Assembly (NCBI GenBank): GCA_964036045.1
Contig: OZ038399.1
Span: forward strand, 21,902,170 to 21,966,169
Length of the DNA: 64,000 nucleotides
DNA from: Eutreptiella sp. 'Long Island Sound 2002'
Lineage: Eukaryota > Euglenozoa > Euglenophyceae > Eutreptiales > Eutreptiaceae
Reading direction: 5' to 3'
Shown: positions 12,650 to 22,510 of the stretch, piece by piece
How positions within the stretch are numbered: the stretch's first letter is position 1
Layout of the letters: every line of letters starts with the position of its first letter
Made by a program: the position numbers and the translations under genes
The notes under the pieces: model-generated
The model's database searches: none
What the model was told of the DNA's origin: nothing
The model's input: only the letters and a program-made list of their open reading frames with translations

Positions 12650-12909
12650 AGGACAAGAGGGGGGGGGGCGTTCATGCCCATCCCATCCCGGCCCCTTACG
12701 AGGGAATTGGAGGGGGGGGGGGAGCTGCGGAGGGCTTCACCATAGCGCCAGGAGGTGCGCAGGGCAGTGTTACACAACAGATTGGGTTTCGCAGAATTGT
12801 CTCACAATCCATCCCTGAATCTTGGGTGAGGCAGCGGTTTGTAGGCGATTGTTGTGGAAGTGGCAGGACCTGATATTGCGATCCCGCACACGTCGCGGCG
12901 CGCCAACAT

Positions 12910-12925
12910 GTTTCCATTTTGCGGC
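12910..12925. repeat. Left 16-bp junction repeat (att-like)
   Basis: GTTTCCATTTTGCGGC, identical to 17706-17721. The right copy overlaps the outer five bases of the right 98-bp repeat; the left copy lies 34 bases outside the left repeat. It could be the crossover sequence left on both sides by recombinase-mediated integration of a circular intermediate. Element limits are inferred from it. Confidence 0.5.
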
Positions 12926-12959
12926 GTATGCAAGGGGCCAGCCTGGGTGGGCGGGCGGG

Positions 12960-13057
12960 CAACAGATGATGAGTACAAAAATTATGAATCTGTCACAAGT
13001 GGTAAATCAGGGCCTGTGTGAAACAGCCCTTTCAGCAGAGCATGAAAGACCGGTTTC
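12960..13057. repeat. 98-bp terminal direct repeat, left copy
   Basis: Base-for-base identical to 17613-17710 and in the same orientation. It begins CAACAGATGATGAG and ends GAAAGACCGGTTTC. Identity over 98 bases at a distance of 4.65 kb suggests recent insertion or copy correction. It contains an imperfect stem, CAGGGC..GCCCTT. Confidence 0.95.
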
Positions 13058-13264
13058 AAGGCAACATGAGCAAATGAAATCCAGAATTCTTGCAATAGCA
13101 AACATCAGAATTGCTCAACCCTTTTATGTCCCCTGCACTCAGCACTATAGGTCCTGAAAATTCAGTCTAGAATATGAAAAACACACGAGACAGCGAGATA
13201 AGGTCCCTCACAGAGACCAGAAAATGGCGGTGGCACTGGAAAAACTGTGGGGGCGGCGGCGGGG

Positions 13265-15244
13265 TTAAGCCGTAACAAAGGAAACCCCGTTATACTCCAG
13301 ATAATGTATATTGTTGACCATGCTGGACCAAATGGTTGCAGCGATGTCGGAAGCCAAGGCTACCTGCGATGCAGAGAAGTATGGAACACGAGACAAAGGG
13401 TCTGCGGGCTGGTAGGCAGATGGGACCCACACAGAGTGTAAGATCAGGCCCGAACTCCTGAGGTGAAGAATGATAGCTCTGAGAACCCGATTGTGACGCC
13501 AGAAATGAGTTCGGGACTTGAGGTTCACCGTGGCCCAAATGGCCTGCAAATTATCCTGGAGCATAACCACCTGTGGGATTCTGCGGCGAATGGCAGCCTT
13601 CACCAGGATCCACACCCCGTACAGCTCAGCTATTTGCTGGGTATTGACCCATTGCGGACAGGCAAACACCTTCCCTCCACCGACAGGGTCATACAATCCA
13701 ACCCTATACCTGGTCAGGCCTCTCGAGGTGATGTACTCCGCTGCGTCGACGGCCAGCCACTTAAGGGTTAGCCAAGACATCACTAAGCCTTTAGGAACCT
13801 CAAAGGGAGGGGAGGCAATGACAGCTGCAGAAACCAGGGAAGCCCACAACCTTGTGGTAATCTTTATCCATCCAGATCTGTTCCAGTAGACCGCACCGTA
13901 AACACCACCAAGGAAGGGCAGGTGACCCCTGGCCGGTGTGGCCATCCACCCAATCAACCCCAACACACGCAGGAGGTCTTTGACCGGCACAAACTTATCC
14001 CAAAACAGGACCATGGTTGCCACAAGCCTGGTCAGCACCGCCTGTGTATTGGAGATCGACAAAAATTCAAGATCAACGTCTTTCCCCAACCAACGGACAC
14101 AAGAGACCGGCTCCAGCACACTTTTATCGGAGACGTGATAACCTTTCGACCGCATTCCCGCACATAAAAGTCGCATGCACGCGCGCAGCCACTCTTTATT
14201 GGCCTCTATCACCACCAGGACATCGTCCAAATAGTGGTCATAATCCGGGAGAAAATCAGGTGGGAGCTCTGGCGGGGGTGGCATGAGCTGAAATGACTCC
14301 TGCAAATGGCGGGCCACCACCTTCTGACAAATCGGGGGGGAAAGCCTCCATCCAAACGGGAGGGTTCGGAGGTCACAGACCCCACTGGGCGACTGCACAC
14401 GAAAAGTCCCCCATGCCTGTTGAGGGAGACACAAAGAAGTGAAGCAGTTTTTGATATCAAAAGTACAGGCGTGTCTGGGCACATGTCTGGCTTTAGGGTC
14501 AGCCGACCACCTAATAAATTTTTGGCGTAACGACCACATATTGGGGAGGTTCATCTTGGGCTGTGGTTGTGGATCTCTGCGATTCCCTGACTTACAGTTG
14601 ACTATGAAAGAACATTTCTCGGATGACTTCGGCACTAAAAAGGTGGATGCACTTGGGTGTAGCCCCGCCCCCGGCATGCCATCCGAGATCACGTGGACGT
14701 GGTTCTGACTGATGAGAGCCTCCACCATTGCCCTGACCTCCACGGATAAACTGGGTTGAGGTATCTGGACACCACGCATTGCCTCCAAAGACTTTGGATG
14801 CACGACCTCATCCCAAATATCAGGAGGTATGGGGACCCTGCCGGCCTCCCCGAGACCCTTCTGAGCAATAGTTACAGGCACCCTTGCTCTGCCGCGGGAA
14901 TCTGCAACCTGAGCATCTGGCTCACTCTGACGTTTGGGATCAGGACTAGTGGGGGAGAGCACTATGGTGGCAGTAAGAAAGTCTGCCTTCCTCATATGAT
15001 CCACGGCCGCAAATAACATATGGACAACTTGCACCGACCTTGGTTTGGGTCCCACCAGCATACCACAGATGACGAGCAAAAATGCATACACAGCAGTCCA
15101 AAAACGTCGAAAATCCAAAGATGGCGGGAGTCGGACTTTTCGGGCTTTGCGCCATAAAACAGATCTCCATTCCCGCCGCTGAGCAGCGGGTATTGGATGG
15201 GGTCTATGGGAAACATGATCATTGAACTCCGATGAGCCCCCCAC
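13265..15244 (-). CDS. Reverse transcriptase-RNase H (DIRS type)
   Basis: This 659-residue protein would copy the element RNA into DNA. The RT palm is readable: motif A as FDIKNCFTS, motif B region as LPFGWRLSPP, and the catalytic box as HYLDDVLVV (YLDD). The RNase H domain follows, with WLAVDAAEY, an LQDNLQAI aspartate block, and a C-terminal WVPSAYQPADPLSR. That last motif is characteristic of DIRS-type RT-RH. The first start codon overlaps the recombinase reading frame by 26 bases, so translation is probably coupled or the proteins are made by reinitiation. The stop is TAA at 13265-13267. No stop or frameshift interrupts the frame. A methyltransferase domain, found in some DIRS elements, is not seen. 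Confidence 0.88.
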   Translation of the reverse strand: MGGSSEFNDHVSHRPHPIPAAQRREWRSVLWRKARKVRLPPSLDFRRFWTAVYAFLLVICGMLVGPKPRSVQVVHMLFAAVDHMRKADFLTATIVLSPTSPDPKRQSEPDAQVADSRGRARVPVTIAQKGLGEAGRVPIPPDIWDEVVHPKSLEAMRGVQIPQPSLSVEVRAMVEALISQNHVHVISDGMPGAGLHPSASTFLVPKSSEKCSFIVNCKSGNRRDPQPQPKMNLPNMWSLRQKFIRWSADPKARHVPRHACTFDIKNCFTSLCLPQQAWGTFRVQSPSGVCDLRTLPFGWRLSPPICQKVVARHLQESFQLMPPPPELPPDFLPDYDHYLDDVLVVIEANKEWLRACMRLLCAGMRSKGYHVSDKSVLEPVSCVRWLGKDVDLEFLSISNTQAVLTRLVATMVLFWDKFVPVKDLLRVLGLIGWMATPARGHLPFLGGVYGAVYWNRSGWIKITTRLWASLVSAAVIASPPFEVPKGLVMSWLTLKWLAVDAAEYITSRGLTRYRVGLYDPVGGGKVFACPQWVNTQQIAELYGVWILVKAAIRRRIPQVVMLQDNLQAIWATVNLKSRTHFWRHNRVLRAIILHLRSSGLILHSVWVPSAYQPADPLSRVPYFSASQVALASDIAATIWSSMVNNIHYLEYNGVSFVTA

Positions 15245-16596
15245 CCTTGGCTGTTTGTTTGGCTTTGGATGCGAGGCGTTTGATACGGTCCTCCAGAGAG
15301 GTCTGGACCCCCCGCCCGGGACGTGATGGGGACGGGAGAACGACTTTGGGTCGCTTCCCCGGCTGTTTAGGTGTTGAGGTCTGGGGTCTGGACTCTCGAG
15401 ATGAGGTATGTGGGCCTGCCGCGGCAGACGAGGAGGGACCTGTGGCGGTTGGTACCGGAGGGGGGGGGGGGGGGGCGGGGTCGTTTGACTTTGGCAGGGG
15501 CCTCAGGCTCGGGCAGGATCTCTGGGACTGGCTCGCCAAAATGTCCTGGGTTTGGGTCGTCCGACCCATCAGATTCCCAGACATCACTCCTAGAGAGCAC
15601 AGAGGAAGGCCATAGGGAGCGAGAGGTACGGGATCCTTTCTCAAATCTCCAACACCCCCCCGGGCCCGGGAGGAGTGTAGGTCGTGGCAGATTGGAATCC
15701 TCCCAGGGACAGTCGTCCCATCGCGCAACGTAGCGTCGCGCGACCTCCAGCGATCTCCAGCGGCCCCAGGATAGTAACTCCGGCATGGTTGCCCCATTTC
15801 GTATGAACATGGTAGCCCCCAAGCGGCGCCACGCATGCCACCGGAGGTGTGAGTATTCCGTGTCTTGGAGGAGCCGTACCATGACTTGCTGAATGGCCCT
15901 GGCCCCACCTTTGACGAGCGGTTGCCCTGGACGTCGACCGAGTCGTAATGCGGTAGCCCTGATGAAACCCAACAAGCGTCTGGCGTACGTACTGGCTGGT
16001 CTCGTAATCCACCGGTTGCGGGTTTTGCGATCAAAGAAGGAGACCGTACCGCCCGCCTGATCGATGTCCTGGACCCTAATTGAGGCACTCTCTCCGATAC
16101 GGTTGCAGTAAGCGATGGCAAGCACGGCGATCGCGGTAACCAACATCTCTTCATCGGTTTGAGCTGCTTCGGCCATTGCCCATAGTGCCGAGAGTGAACC
16201 CCACCCTCGTGCCGCCAGGTGCTGGACCTTATCTTTGGCGCGCACAATGCGCCATATAGAGCGGGGGACAAACTGGGCGGCAATTTCGACCTCCTCCAAC
16301 ATTCTGCAGGCAGAGATTGCCTGTCGTATATCCGAAGAGGTTTGCCGGTGTCGGTATAGTGACAGGAGGTACTCACGGAGGACCTGGATGGGTGATGACG
16401 AGGGTTGTTGGAGGTGCCGCTGCGATAGGGCCCTGAGGTGGCGCTCGTAGGCGTCGACCGTGGACGTGGCCCACGACTGGATGAAAATGGACTCCCACGA
16501 TACTGAATCCGACTGGTCTCGGTACTCCTGGAACTGGAACAGCCAGATGTAGAACTCTGGATCCCTCCTGGTCGGCGGTACAGACGCCGGATCCAC
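15219..16596 (-). CDS. Tyrosine recombinase, frameshifted near its C-terminus
   Basis: This is the integrase of the element. It has an N-terminal SAM-like helical part with the pattern expected for core DNA binding (STVDAYERHLRAL), then the catalytic domain. The active-site residues are visible: Arg in AYCNRIGES, the H-x-x-R box in HLRWHAWRRLG, a Trp in LSWGRWRS, and the nucleophile Tyr in VARRYVARWD. The main frame runs 16596 to a TAA at 15367. At a run of 16 G (15460-15475 on the plus strand) the better protein-like frame changes: the continuation to 15219 ends in a lysine-rich helix (EDRIKRLASKAKQTAKGG). I therefore place the natural end at 15219, across one frameshift. The frameshift may be a real slip, a programmed one, or an error in a homopolymer. 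The core is complete before it, so activity need not be lost. Confidence 0.85.
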
Positions 16597-16623
16597 GGAC
16601 AGTCCCCCACGGTGTGGGCTGAG

Positions 16624-17601
16624 TCATTTGGACCTCTTACAGAGCCACTCCCAGTGGCGACCCCCGCACTCGTCACATTCCCCTGGCGGGCGACGGTCTG
16701 TGCGAAACTCTCTGCCAGCCGAGGTGACCAGGAACTCTACTCCATCCCGCATGATGAACTTGTATTTACCCCTCCAGTAAAATTCCTCTTCAGACGAGGA
16801 ACTTGACCCCGACGACCCAGATTCTGAAGTAGACGAGCCCTTGCGGCGTCTTCTGGAGGCGTGGCGCTTTTTGGATGAACGGCTCCTGGATTTGTGGGAC
16901 CGTCTCTTCGACGAGCGAGATGGGGACTTCTTGTACCTCCCGTACTTTTTGGCGTAAGCATGGTGAGTAGTGACCAGCAACTTCCACAGATGAGCCACCG
17001 GTACCGCTGGGCTGTCCAGGATGTCCTCTGCGACCTCCTTGTTGATCAGGTCGGCGAGCTCGTGCATCCATTCCGCAACGCCGGACTCCTCTTTGAACTC
17101 GGCAATGACGTCGGGAGTGATAGGCCTGTCCTTGTAGTGCAAGGGCTTCTCCTTGGACTTGCCTCTGGACTCCTTCTTGAGCTTGTCCTTGAGATCTCGG
17201 ACCTCCTGTTGGAGCGCGGAGAGATCATGCAGAGCCCCTTGCTGCGGGGCGCTGCCTGACTGTTGAGGTTCGACGTGCGGTACAAAGGTTGCCAGGGCAG
17301 GATCATAAGCAGAGCGTGTCACATCCTCCCAGGCGACGACCAAATCCAGGACGCGATCAGGACTAATGTCGGACTGGAGCAGAGCGGCCATCTTTTGGGT
17401 GAGTTCCGGCAAGTTGTGGCCCGCCCTCTGGCATGTGATGGATACTTCGGCCACTCGTTTGGCTAAATAATCCCCTGGGATCCTTTGAACCCAAGCTGGG
17501 AACCCTGTTTGTGCGAATGCCCGCAGGAGAGATATCTCAGGATCGACGTCGTCAGCGGGCCTCTTCTTGTCTCCATTGGAACCCTCATTGTGAGTAGTCA
17601 T
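16624..17601 (-). CDS. Gag-like protein with zinc knuckle
   Basis: The protein is about 325 residues if the start is the ATG at 17601 (MTTHNEG). An upstream in-frame codon at 17631 lies inside the terminal repeat and is less likely. The N-terminal half is helical, with a charged coiled segment (LSALQQEVRDLKDKLKKE) around residues 130-150. A strongly basic Ser/Arg/Lys tract (residues about 225-260) would bind nucleic acid. The C-terminus has CDECGGRHWEWLC, a C-x2-C-x3-H-x4-C zinc knuckle like that of DIRS Gag proteins. It would package element RNA. It ends in TGA, 27 bases before the recombinase start. Confidence 0.8.
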   Translation of the reverse strand: MTTHNEGSNGDKKRPADDVDPEISLLRAFAQTGFPAWVQRIPGDYLAKRVAEVSITCQRAGHNLPELTQKMAALLQSDISPDRVLDLVVAWEDVTRSAYDPALATFVPHVEPQQSGSAPQQGALHDLSALQQEVRDLKDKLKKESRGKSKEKPLHYKDRPITPDVIAEFKEESGVAEWMHELADLINKEVAEDILDSPAVPVAHLWKLLVTTHHAYAKKYGRYKKSPSRSSKRRSHKSRSRSSKKRHASRRRRKGSSTSESGSSGSSSSSEEEFYWRGKYKFIMRDGVEFLVTSAGREFRTDRRPPGECDECGGRHWEWLCKRSK

Positions 17602-17612
17602 CAGACAAAAGA

Positions 17613-17710
17613 CAACAGATGATGAGTACAAAAATTATGAATCTGTCACAAGTGGTAAATCAGGGCCTGTGTGAAACAGCCCTTTCAGCAGAGCATGAAA
17701 GACCGGTTTC
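17613..17710. repeat. 98-bp terminal direct repeat, right copy
   Basis: Identical to 12960-13057. It lies just upstream of the Gag start on the minus strand, so this copy would form the 5' end or leader of the element transcript. Confidence 0.95.
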
Positions 17711-17721
17711 CATTTTGCGGC
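17706..17721. repeat. Right 16-bp junction repeat (att-like)
   Basis: Second copy of GTTTCCATTTTGCGGC. Sequence beyond it (CAGCAATCGGTTTGGGTGGG) also loosely resembles sequence just inside the left copy (CAGCCTGGGTGGGCGGG), so the true similarity may extend past 16 bases. Confidence 0.5.
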
Positions 17722-19059
17722 CAGCAATCGGTTTGGGTGGGACTGGCTTGGCGAACCACGTTTGAGAAAAGGGTTTTGGGATTGCCACGGTGGGTTCCCC
17801 CCGGTTGTCATTTGGCAATGAATGATATTAGCAGGACATTTCTGGCACTGCTGCAACGTGGATGGCGCAAATGGAGGACAGCAACCGAAATCAGGGGCAC
17901 ACGTCATCAGCATGATCTAACAAGAAACTGCCTGGGATCTCGCGAGTCAAAGAGCACAAAAAGTGGGTCGCTGACCGTGCTGCCATTTTGCAAATTTTTG
18001 TGAAGAGAAAGCGACCAAATGCAGTGCCAAATCCGGGGTCCCTCAACCAACTGTGAGCGTCACTGAATAAGTGGCTGCAACAGACCCGTGCCGTCAGGTT
18101 GCGTCCCCATGCGTGATCAGAGGTCGTTTGAAATTCCAGCTGCCTTCGGCTTGCACCCGCAGGTCGTTGGCCGTGACCCTGGGACTCGCGTCCCTCAAGC
18201 ATCCGCGCTAGCCGCAACCGACCTAGCTGGCTAGCCGCAGGGGCTCGGAACAATGTGGAAAATGGGGAAATGGTGGCAAAATGGGGGAAATGGGGAGATT
18301 TGAGAAATTGCCAAAATTCCTTCCAGGAAACGTAGAAAAAAGGCGTGAAGTTGGTAGGAAATGGGAGAAAAATTGGAGAAAAATGGGACAATTTGGGACA
18401 AATCCCCCATTTTCCCCAATCCCGTGATCCTCATTTTCCCGCAGCGTCGCCACCTTTCCCTCGCATTCCTTTTGAATTTCGCTGGCCGAACTATAGCCGA
18501 CTGGCAAAATGGAAAATCTAAATTTTTTGGCGAGCCGACACTTTTTCGGCCACCGCGGTGGCTTGAACCCTGGTCCTCAGGTCAGCGTACCTGGCCACGG
18601 GATTTGCAATCGCAGCCCAGGACTCTCTTACCCTCCCCTCGGGCCCAGACGCCAGCTCTGCACTGAGATCCTCGGCCGGACCCGGGGCCCTGGCGTGGCC
18701 AGAGCCCAAGCCGCGAAGCAGGCCACACGGCCTTCCCGGCCCAGCCGTCCGTTGGGAGTTGGCTGTGAAGAACGCGCGACCACACAAGATGCGTGGGGTC
18801 ACAGGGGAGATCGTGCGGGGGTAAGGAGGGCTTGACGTTTGTTCACACACATATGCCAAACTGCGGCGCTCGGTGCGCATGCGACCCCGAGCAGTGATCC
18901 GTTCCTGTGGGTGGGCTCTCCTCTGGAGGTGCCCTTCTCTGGGGGTACACTGTCCGCAGGGAGGTTCATTGGAGGGGGACCGACCCGTGGCGCACAGCAC
19001 CGCACATCACAGTCGTCCCACAGGAATGCCCCCCACACGCCCGCATCGCCGCCCCATAC
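17722..19059. other. No gene recognised; GGGAAATGG-rich tract
   Basis: Flanking DNA of the retroelement. Positions 18240-18420 are purine-rich, with repeated GGGGAAATGG and GGAGAAAAATGGG pieces. The tail of the minus-strand frame of the next exon runs past a donor-like site at 19059 into this region and is not taken as coding. Confidence 0.4.
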
Positions 19060-19980
19060 CCACGTCTGTCGTGAGCTCGCCTGGGGCAGGCGCTTCAGGA
19101 TGCAGTTTCTTGTCAGCAGCTCATCTTCGACCATATCCACAGCGGGGCCTTCCATCCCCGGAATTTGCGACAGGGGCTGGCTCTTGGCCACCGAATCGTA
19201 CAGGCCCGGTGGGAGGCGGCTGAGCTGGGGCTTGAAAGTGGGGCTTGAGACTGACCCACGTGGCTTCGACAGTGATCCCGGGGATGCGAGCGCATCCAGA
19301 GCAACGCTGGGGTCGCCCTTGATCCCCAAGGCACTGTGGGGCACATGCGCTGGGGCTCCGGGTTCTGAGGATGGGCTGCTCGGGGACGCGGGCGAGGGGA
19401 TGCGCACAGGGGGCATCTCGCCGTGCGCCGAGTCCCGGGGGCTCAGGGACGGGGGCGAGCTATCAGCCCTTTTGCGGTTGGTGCGCCCGGCCTTGCGCCT
19501 CGACAACGCGCGGTGCAGAGGGAGCATGTCGGGCTCCAATGCTGCGCCGTTGCGGTCGGAATCAGAGGCCTCGCTGGGCACGTCCTCGCCATTTTTCCGG
19601 GCCTTGCGCCTCGAGGATACGCGCTTCACCGGTCGGGGCCCGGTGCGCGGCTCCGTCAGAGGGTGGACGCCTGCCCCAACCTCCAGTGATTTGCTGACGG
19701 CGGCTGCGGGGGGCATGTCTCGTTTCAGGGATGGGCTGCTCCCCAGGCGCGCTTCGGCAATGGTCGGGCTGCCAGACGGGGTTCTGGACTGAGTGTACCA
19801 ACTGGCGGCACGCGACGGCGGCGAATCGGGTCGCGGGGTGTCGCCGGGCGCCGACGAGGAACTTGCGGTGCGTGGCAATTCGGTGCTGGAGGATTGTCGC
19901 AGGAGCAGGGGGCGCTCGGGCATGACAAAACCCGGTTCGGAGCTGAAGCCCGGTGGCGGGAGAGGGGCTGAGATTGGGCT
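19060..19980 (-). CDS. Exon of Ser/Pro-rich unknown protein
   Basis: A 307-codon exon on the minus strand. The acceptor is strong (pyrimidine-rich CTCTCTTCATTTCCAG, exon from 19980) and the donor TGG|GTATGG ends it at 19060. Both borders fall in phase 0. The peptide is low-complexity and probably disordered, rich in Ser, Pro, Arg and Glu, with two related basic patches (VSSRRKARKNGED and LSRRKAGRTNRKRAD). It ends in a more structured segment with acidic and hydrophobic residues (VEDELLTRNCILKRLPQ). No domain is recognised. The style matches the exon at 23359-23793, so both may belong to one minus-strand gene that also includes the exons up to 27712. That link is inference. Confidence 0.55.
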
Positions 19981-20124
19981 CTGGAAATGAAGAGAGAAAC
20001 AAGATGGCACCCAGTGCAGAGAACACATTGGAAGAGGTGAGGAGAAAAGGTGCACAGGTCAGCAGGCGCCTCCATTTGTCGGGTGGCCCCTGTGTTTATC
20101 TCTCGCCCCCCCCTGTGTGACATT

Positions 20125-20640
20125 CCGTCAGGTTGTTGTTTCTTTACAGGGCCCTGGACAGTCACCCGTTCTTCCCTTTGCATGCTGCGTCGGGTCGCTG
20201 CGTTCTGTCGGCCACTGTGGCCTGTGTTCCTGATGGTGTCGTTTCCGCGTTAGTGGAGCCCAGTAGTTGGCGCACTGGGGTGGTACTGGTTGTTGCGGGG
20301 AACATTTTTTGGTCTTTGCTGCCTACTCCCCTCTGCATCCTGGTCGTCCACCACCTGCCTCGCTGTGTTTCCGTGGGCATGGGGTCCGTTGGGTTGCTGT
20401 TTGTGCATGGGGCCCTGGACTGTTCTTCCCTTCGCGTGCTGCGCCGGGTCGCTGTGTTCTGACCGCCGCTGCAGCCCGTATTCCTTGTGGTGTTGTTTCC
20501 ACGTGAGCGGAGCCCAGTAGTTGGCGCACTGGGGTTGTGCTGGTTGTTGCGGGGGTCGTTTTATGGTTTTTGCTGCCCACTCCCCTCCACACTCAGGTCG
20601 TCCACCACATACTTGCCGCGTTTCCGTGTGCGTAAGGCCC
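20125..20640 (+). repeat. About 255-bp tandem repeat, roughly two copies
   Basis: The 20-mer CAGTAGTTGGCGCACTGGGG occurs at 20261 and 20515 (offset 254), and GGGCCCTGGAC at 20150 and 20409. Flanking pieces (TGCTGCGYCGGGTCGCTG, GTCGTCCACCACCTGCCTC) repeat in the same order. A third, partial unit runs toward 20740. It lies in what may be an intron of the minus-strand gene. Confidence 0.75.
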
Positions 20641-20753
20641 AAATGCTCCCATCCTCCACGTGTTGTCCTTGTCGTCCACGACCTGCCTCCCCACGCTGCT
20701 GTGTGTGTGGGGCCCAATCACTCCATCCCTGCGCGTGGCGCCCCCCCCTCTCT

Positions 20754-20756
20754 CTT

Positions 20757-20803
<47 letters not shown>
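20754..20803 (+). repeat. (CT)n microsatellite
   Basis: About 24 CT units directly after the tandem repeat, followed by C/T-rich sequence and a G11 run near 20870. Confidence 0.9.
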
Positions 20804-20809
<6 letters not shown>

Positions 20810-21654
20810 GACCCTCCCTCCCTTTCCCTCCCCGCCCCCATCAGGCCACTTCTTAACCACCCCCGTGGGGGGGGGGGGGCAGCGAAATTGGACCCCCCAC
20901 CTTGTTCCTTTTATCATTCACCACAAATGAAAAATGTTAGGGCATTCTGGCAGACGCACAACTGAACCAACGAAGGCACTTGGCGAGCAATGTAAAACAC
21001 ATGGCACTTGAACATCATCCATTGTTTGCATTCCAATGTTTGCAATCCATCGTTCCAAGCATACTAAAACCATTCCATCCACCATATATAGAAACAATCG
21101 CCTTGGAGAAGCTGCGCAAGCTTCTGATGGGACCGGGTAATATGAGCGCCAACGGCATACTCACATATGCACTTGGGTCTAGGAGGACCAAAATCCTTCA
21201 ATGTGTTAAGAGAGGCCCAAAAGATTTGGGCGCCACTGGTGCCCAAGTTTGTTGTTCCTCATTGTTCACAGGGGGAGGGGGGTTGGGAGGTGGGGCAGTC
21301 CGACACGTAAGCCCCCCCCCCCCCGTGTTTGCACCATTTTTTTATGCCTTGTAGTTGCAAGAAAAAAATGGGCGAAACAGTAGGTTCCTGTGACCCATAT
21401 CTCCTAAAATCCCCCACACACTCCCCCACAGGGAAAGGGTCGAAAGAAATTGAGCTCCAAGCCAATGCACCCATACATGAAGCTAGACAGCTAAGGAAGG
21501 CAAGGCACTTTTGCTAATCATGATGCTGGTAGGACTGCCAAGCAAGTTTGAAATTTGCCAGGTATCAACAACCCAATATTAGATGGAGGCAGGGCAGCGA
21601 TATTGCCCGGTATGCTCTTGGGTTGTCCAAGGAAATGGTTATCCAGATGCCGGG
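20810..21654. other. No gene recognised
   Basis: Contains C11 and G11 homopolymer runs and short open frames with no motif. It could be intron sequence of the minus-strand gene. Confidence 0.4.
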
Positions 21655-21893
21655 CCTAGCAGCCCATTTGTACAGGCAAATCCTGACCTAGGCGCCCGTT
21701 TGTTTGTACAAGCAATTAGGGCCGAGCCGCTGGGCAAGCTTGCCAGCAATACACAAGGCTCCTTGGCCGACCAAATGTTGGCCTGTTGGTACATGCAAAT
21801 CCTTGCCCGGATGCCGGCCCATTTGTACGGGCAAATCCCAGCTTGGACGCTGGCCTTTTTTGTGTAGGCAAATCCCATCCCGGACACCAGTCA
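21655..21893 (+). repeat. Degenerate 36-41-bp tandem repeat
   Basis: Five or six diverged units share GCCCATTTGTACRGGCAAATCC followed by a GGAYGCYGG-like spacer. Frames on both strands stay open across it and are not coding. Confidence 0.65.
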
Positions 21894-22402
21894 ATCTGTG
21901 GTGGCATATCACCAAAAAGCTGTAGGTATTTGGCTAGGTGAATGCCATGCCCGCCCGTGCATATGCCCCATCAAAATGGTCCCAACCCTCCTTGGCATGC
22001 CCCAAAGCATGATACCCAACAATATTCCGTGGTGTATGGCCACCAAAATGGTGGTGCAAGCAACCGATATCCTGCCTCCAATGTCTCCTTGCCTCCCATC
22101 TTGAGCATGCCATGCTAACGTGTCGAGCCACACGAGACACCAAAGCCTCGAACCCACCCACCCAACCTCTGTGTGCACCTCGCTGGGCAATGGCTTGCCC
22201 CCGTCTCCTTAATTGAGCACACTTCTGCGAAGGCAAGGGTATGGCGTGTAGGGTTGCTTTGTTTTCTTGTTCTTGCTTTGAAGGTTCCAAGCACAAGGAG
22301 GAATAGACCTGCGTGCACAAGTATTGGTTGGGCGTTTCATACACATTGTGTGCCGTAGTGTGTAAATGTGTCAAAATAGAATAGAATAGAATACCCCAAT
22401 AC

Positions 22403-22510
22403 TTTGCCATTTGCGTGTGTAGGGCGTCCCGCAGCTCGTGTTGTGACAATAAAATTGGACCCAACCGGCATGTCCCCGCACAACACTTCTTCCAGGGTGG
22501 GCAGCTGCTG
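22403..22510 (-). CDS. Short internal exon, unknown protein
   Basis: A 36-codon exon, phase 0 at both ends. The acceptor is TGTTTGGCAG with the exon from 22510; the donor is AAA|GTATTG at 22403. The peptide begins QQLPTLEEVLCGDMPVG and reads like part of a folded protein. No family is recognised. It lies in order and orientation with neighbouring minus-strand exons. Confidence 0.4.

Larger units (their letters stand above)
12910..17721 (-). mobile_element. Tyrosine-recombinase retrotransposon (DIRS/VIPER-like)
   Basis: The element encodes, in transcription order, a Gag-like protein, a tyrosine recombinase, and a reverse transcriptase fused to RNase H, all on the minus strand. No integrase, protease or LTR of the usual kind is present. 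This set of proteins defines the DIRS-like order of retroelements. Identical 98-bp direct repeats lie near each end (12960-13057 and 17613-17710). A 16-bp sequence, GTTTCCATTTTGCGGC, occurs at 12910-12925 and 17706-17721 and may be the recombination junction. The three frames are open except for one frameshift at a homopolymer near the end of the recombinase gene, so the copy is probably young. The recombinase lies between Gag and RT. From family knowledge, that order is typical of kinetoplastid VIPER elements rather than DIRS-1, PAT or Ngaro. Placement in either group is inference. Confidence 0.85.

Noticed and set aside
15219-16676. 485-codon minus-strand frame overlapping the recombinase
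   Set aside because: Its first 400 codons are a shadow of the recombinase frame and carry no motif. Only the last 80 or so codons look real, as the shifted end of the recombinase.
18540-18610. Minus-strand tRNA-like piece with GGTTCAAGCC
   Set aside because: The B box is one base short of consensus, and no acceptor or D stem can be drawn.
22378-22395. AGAAT repeats as a regulatory element
   Set aside because: Only three to four units and no other signal.
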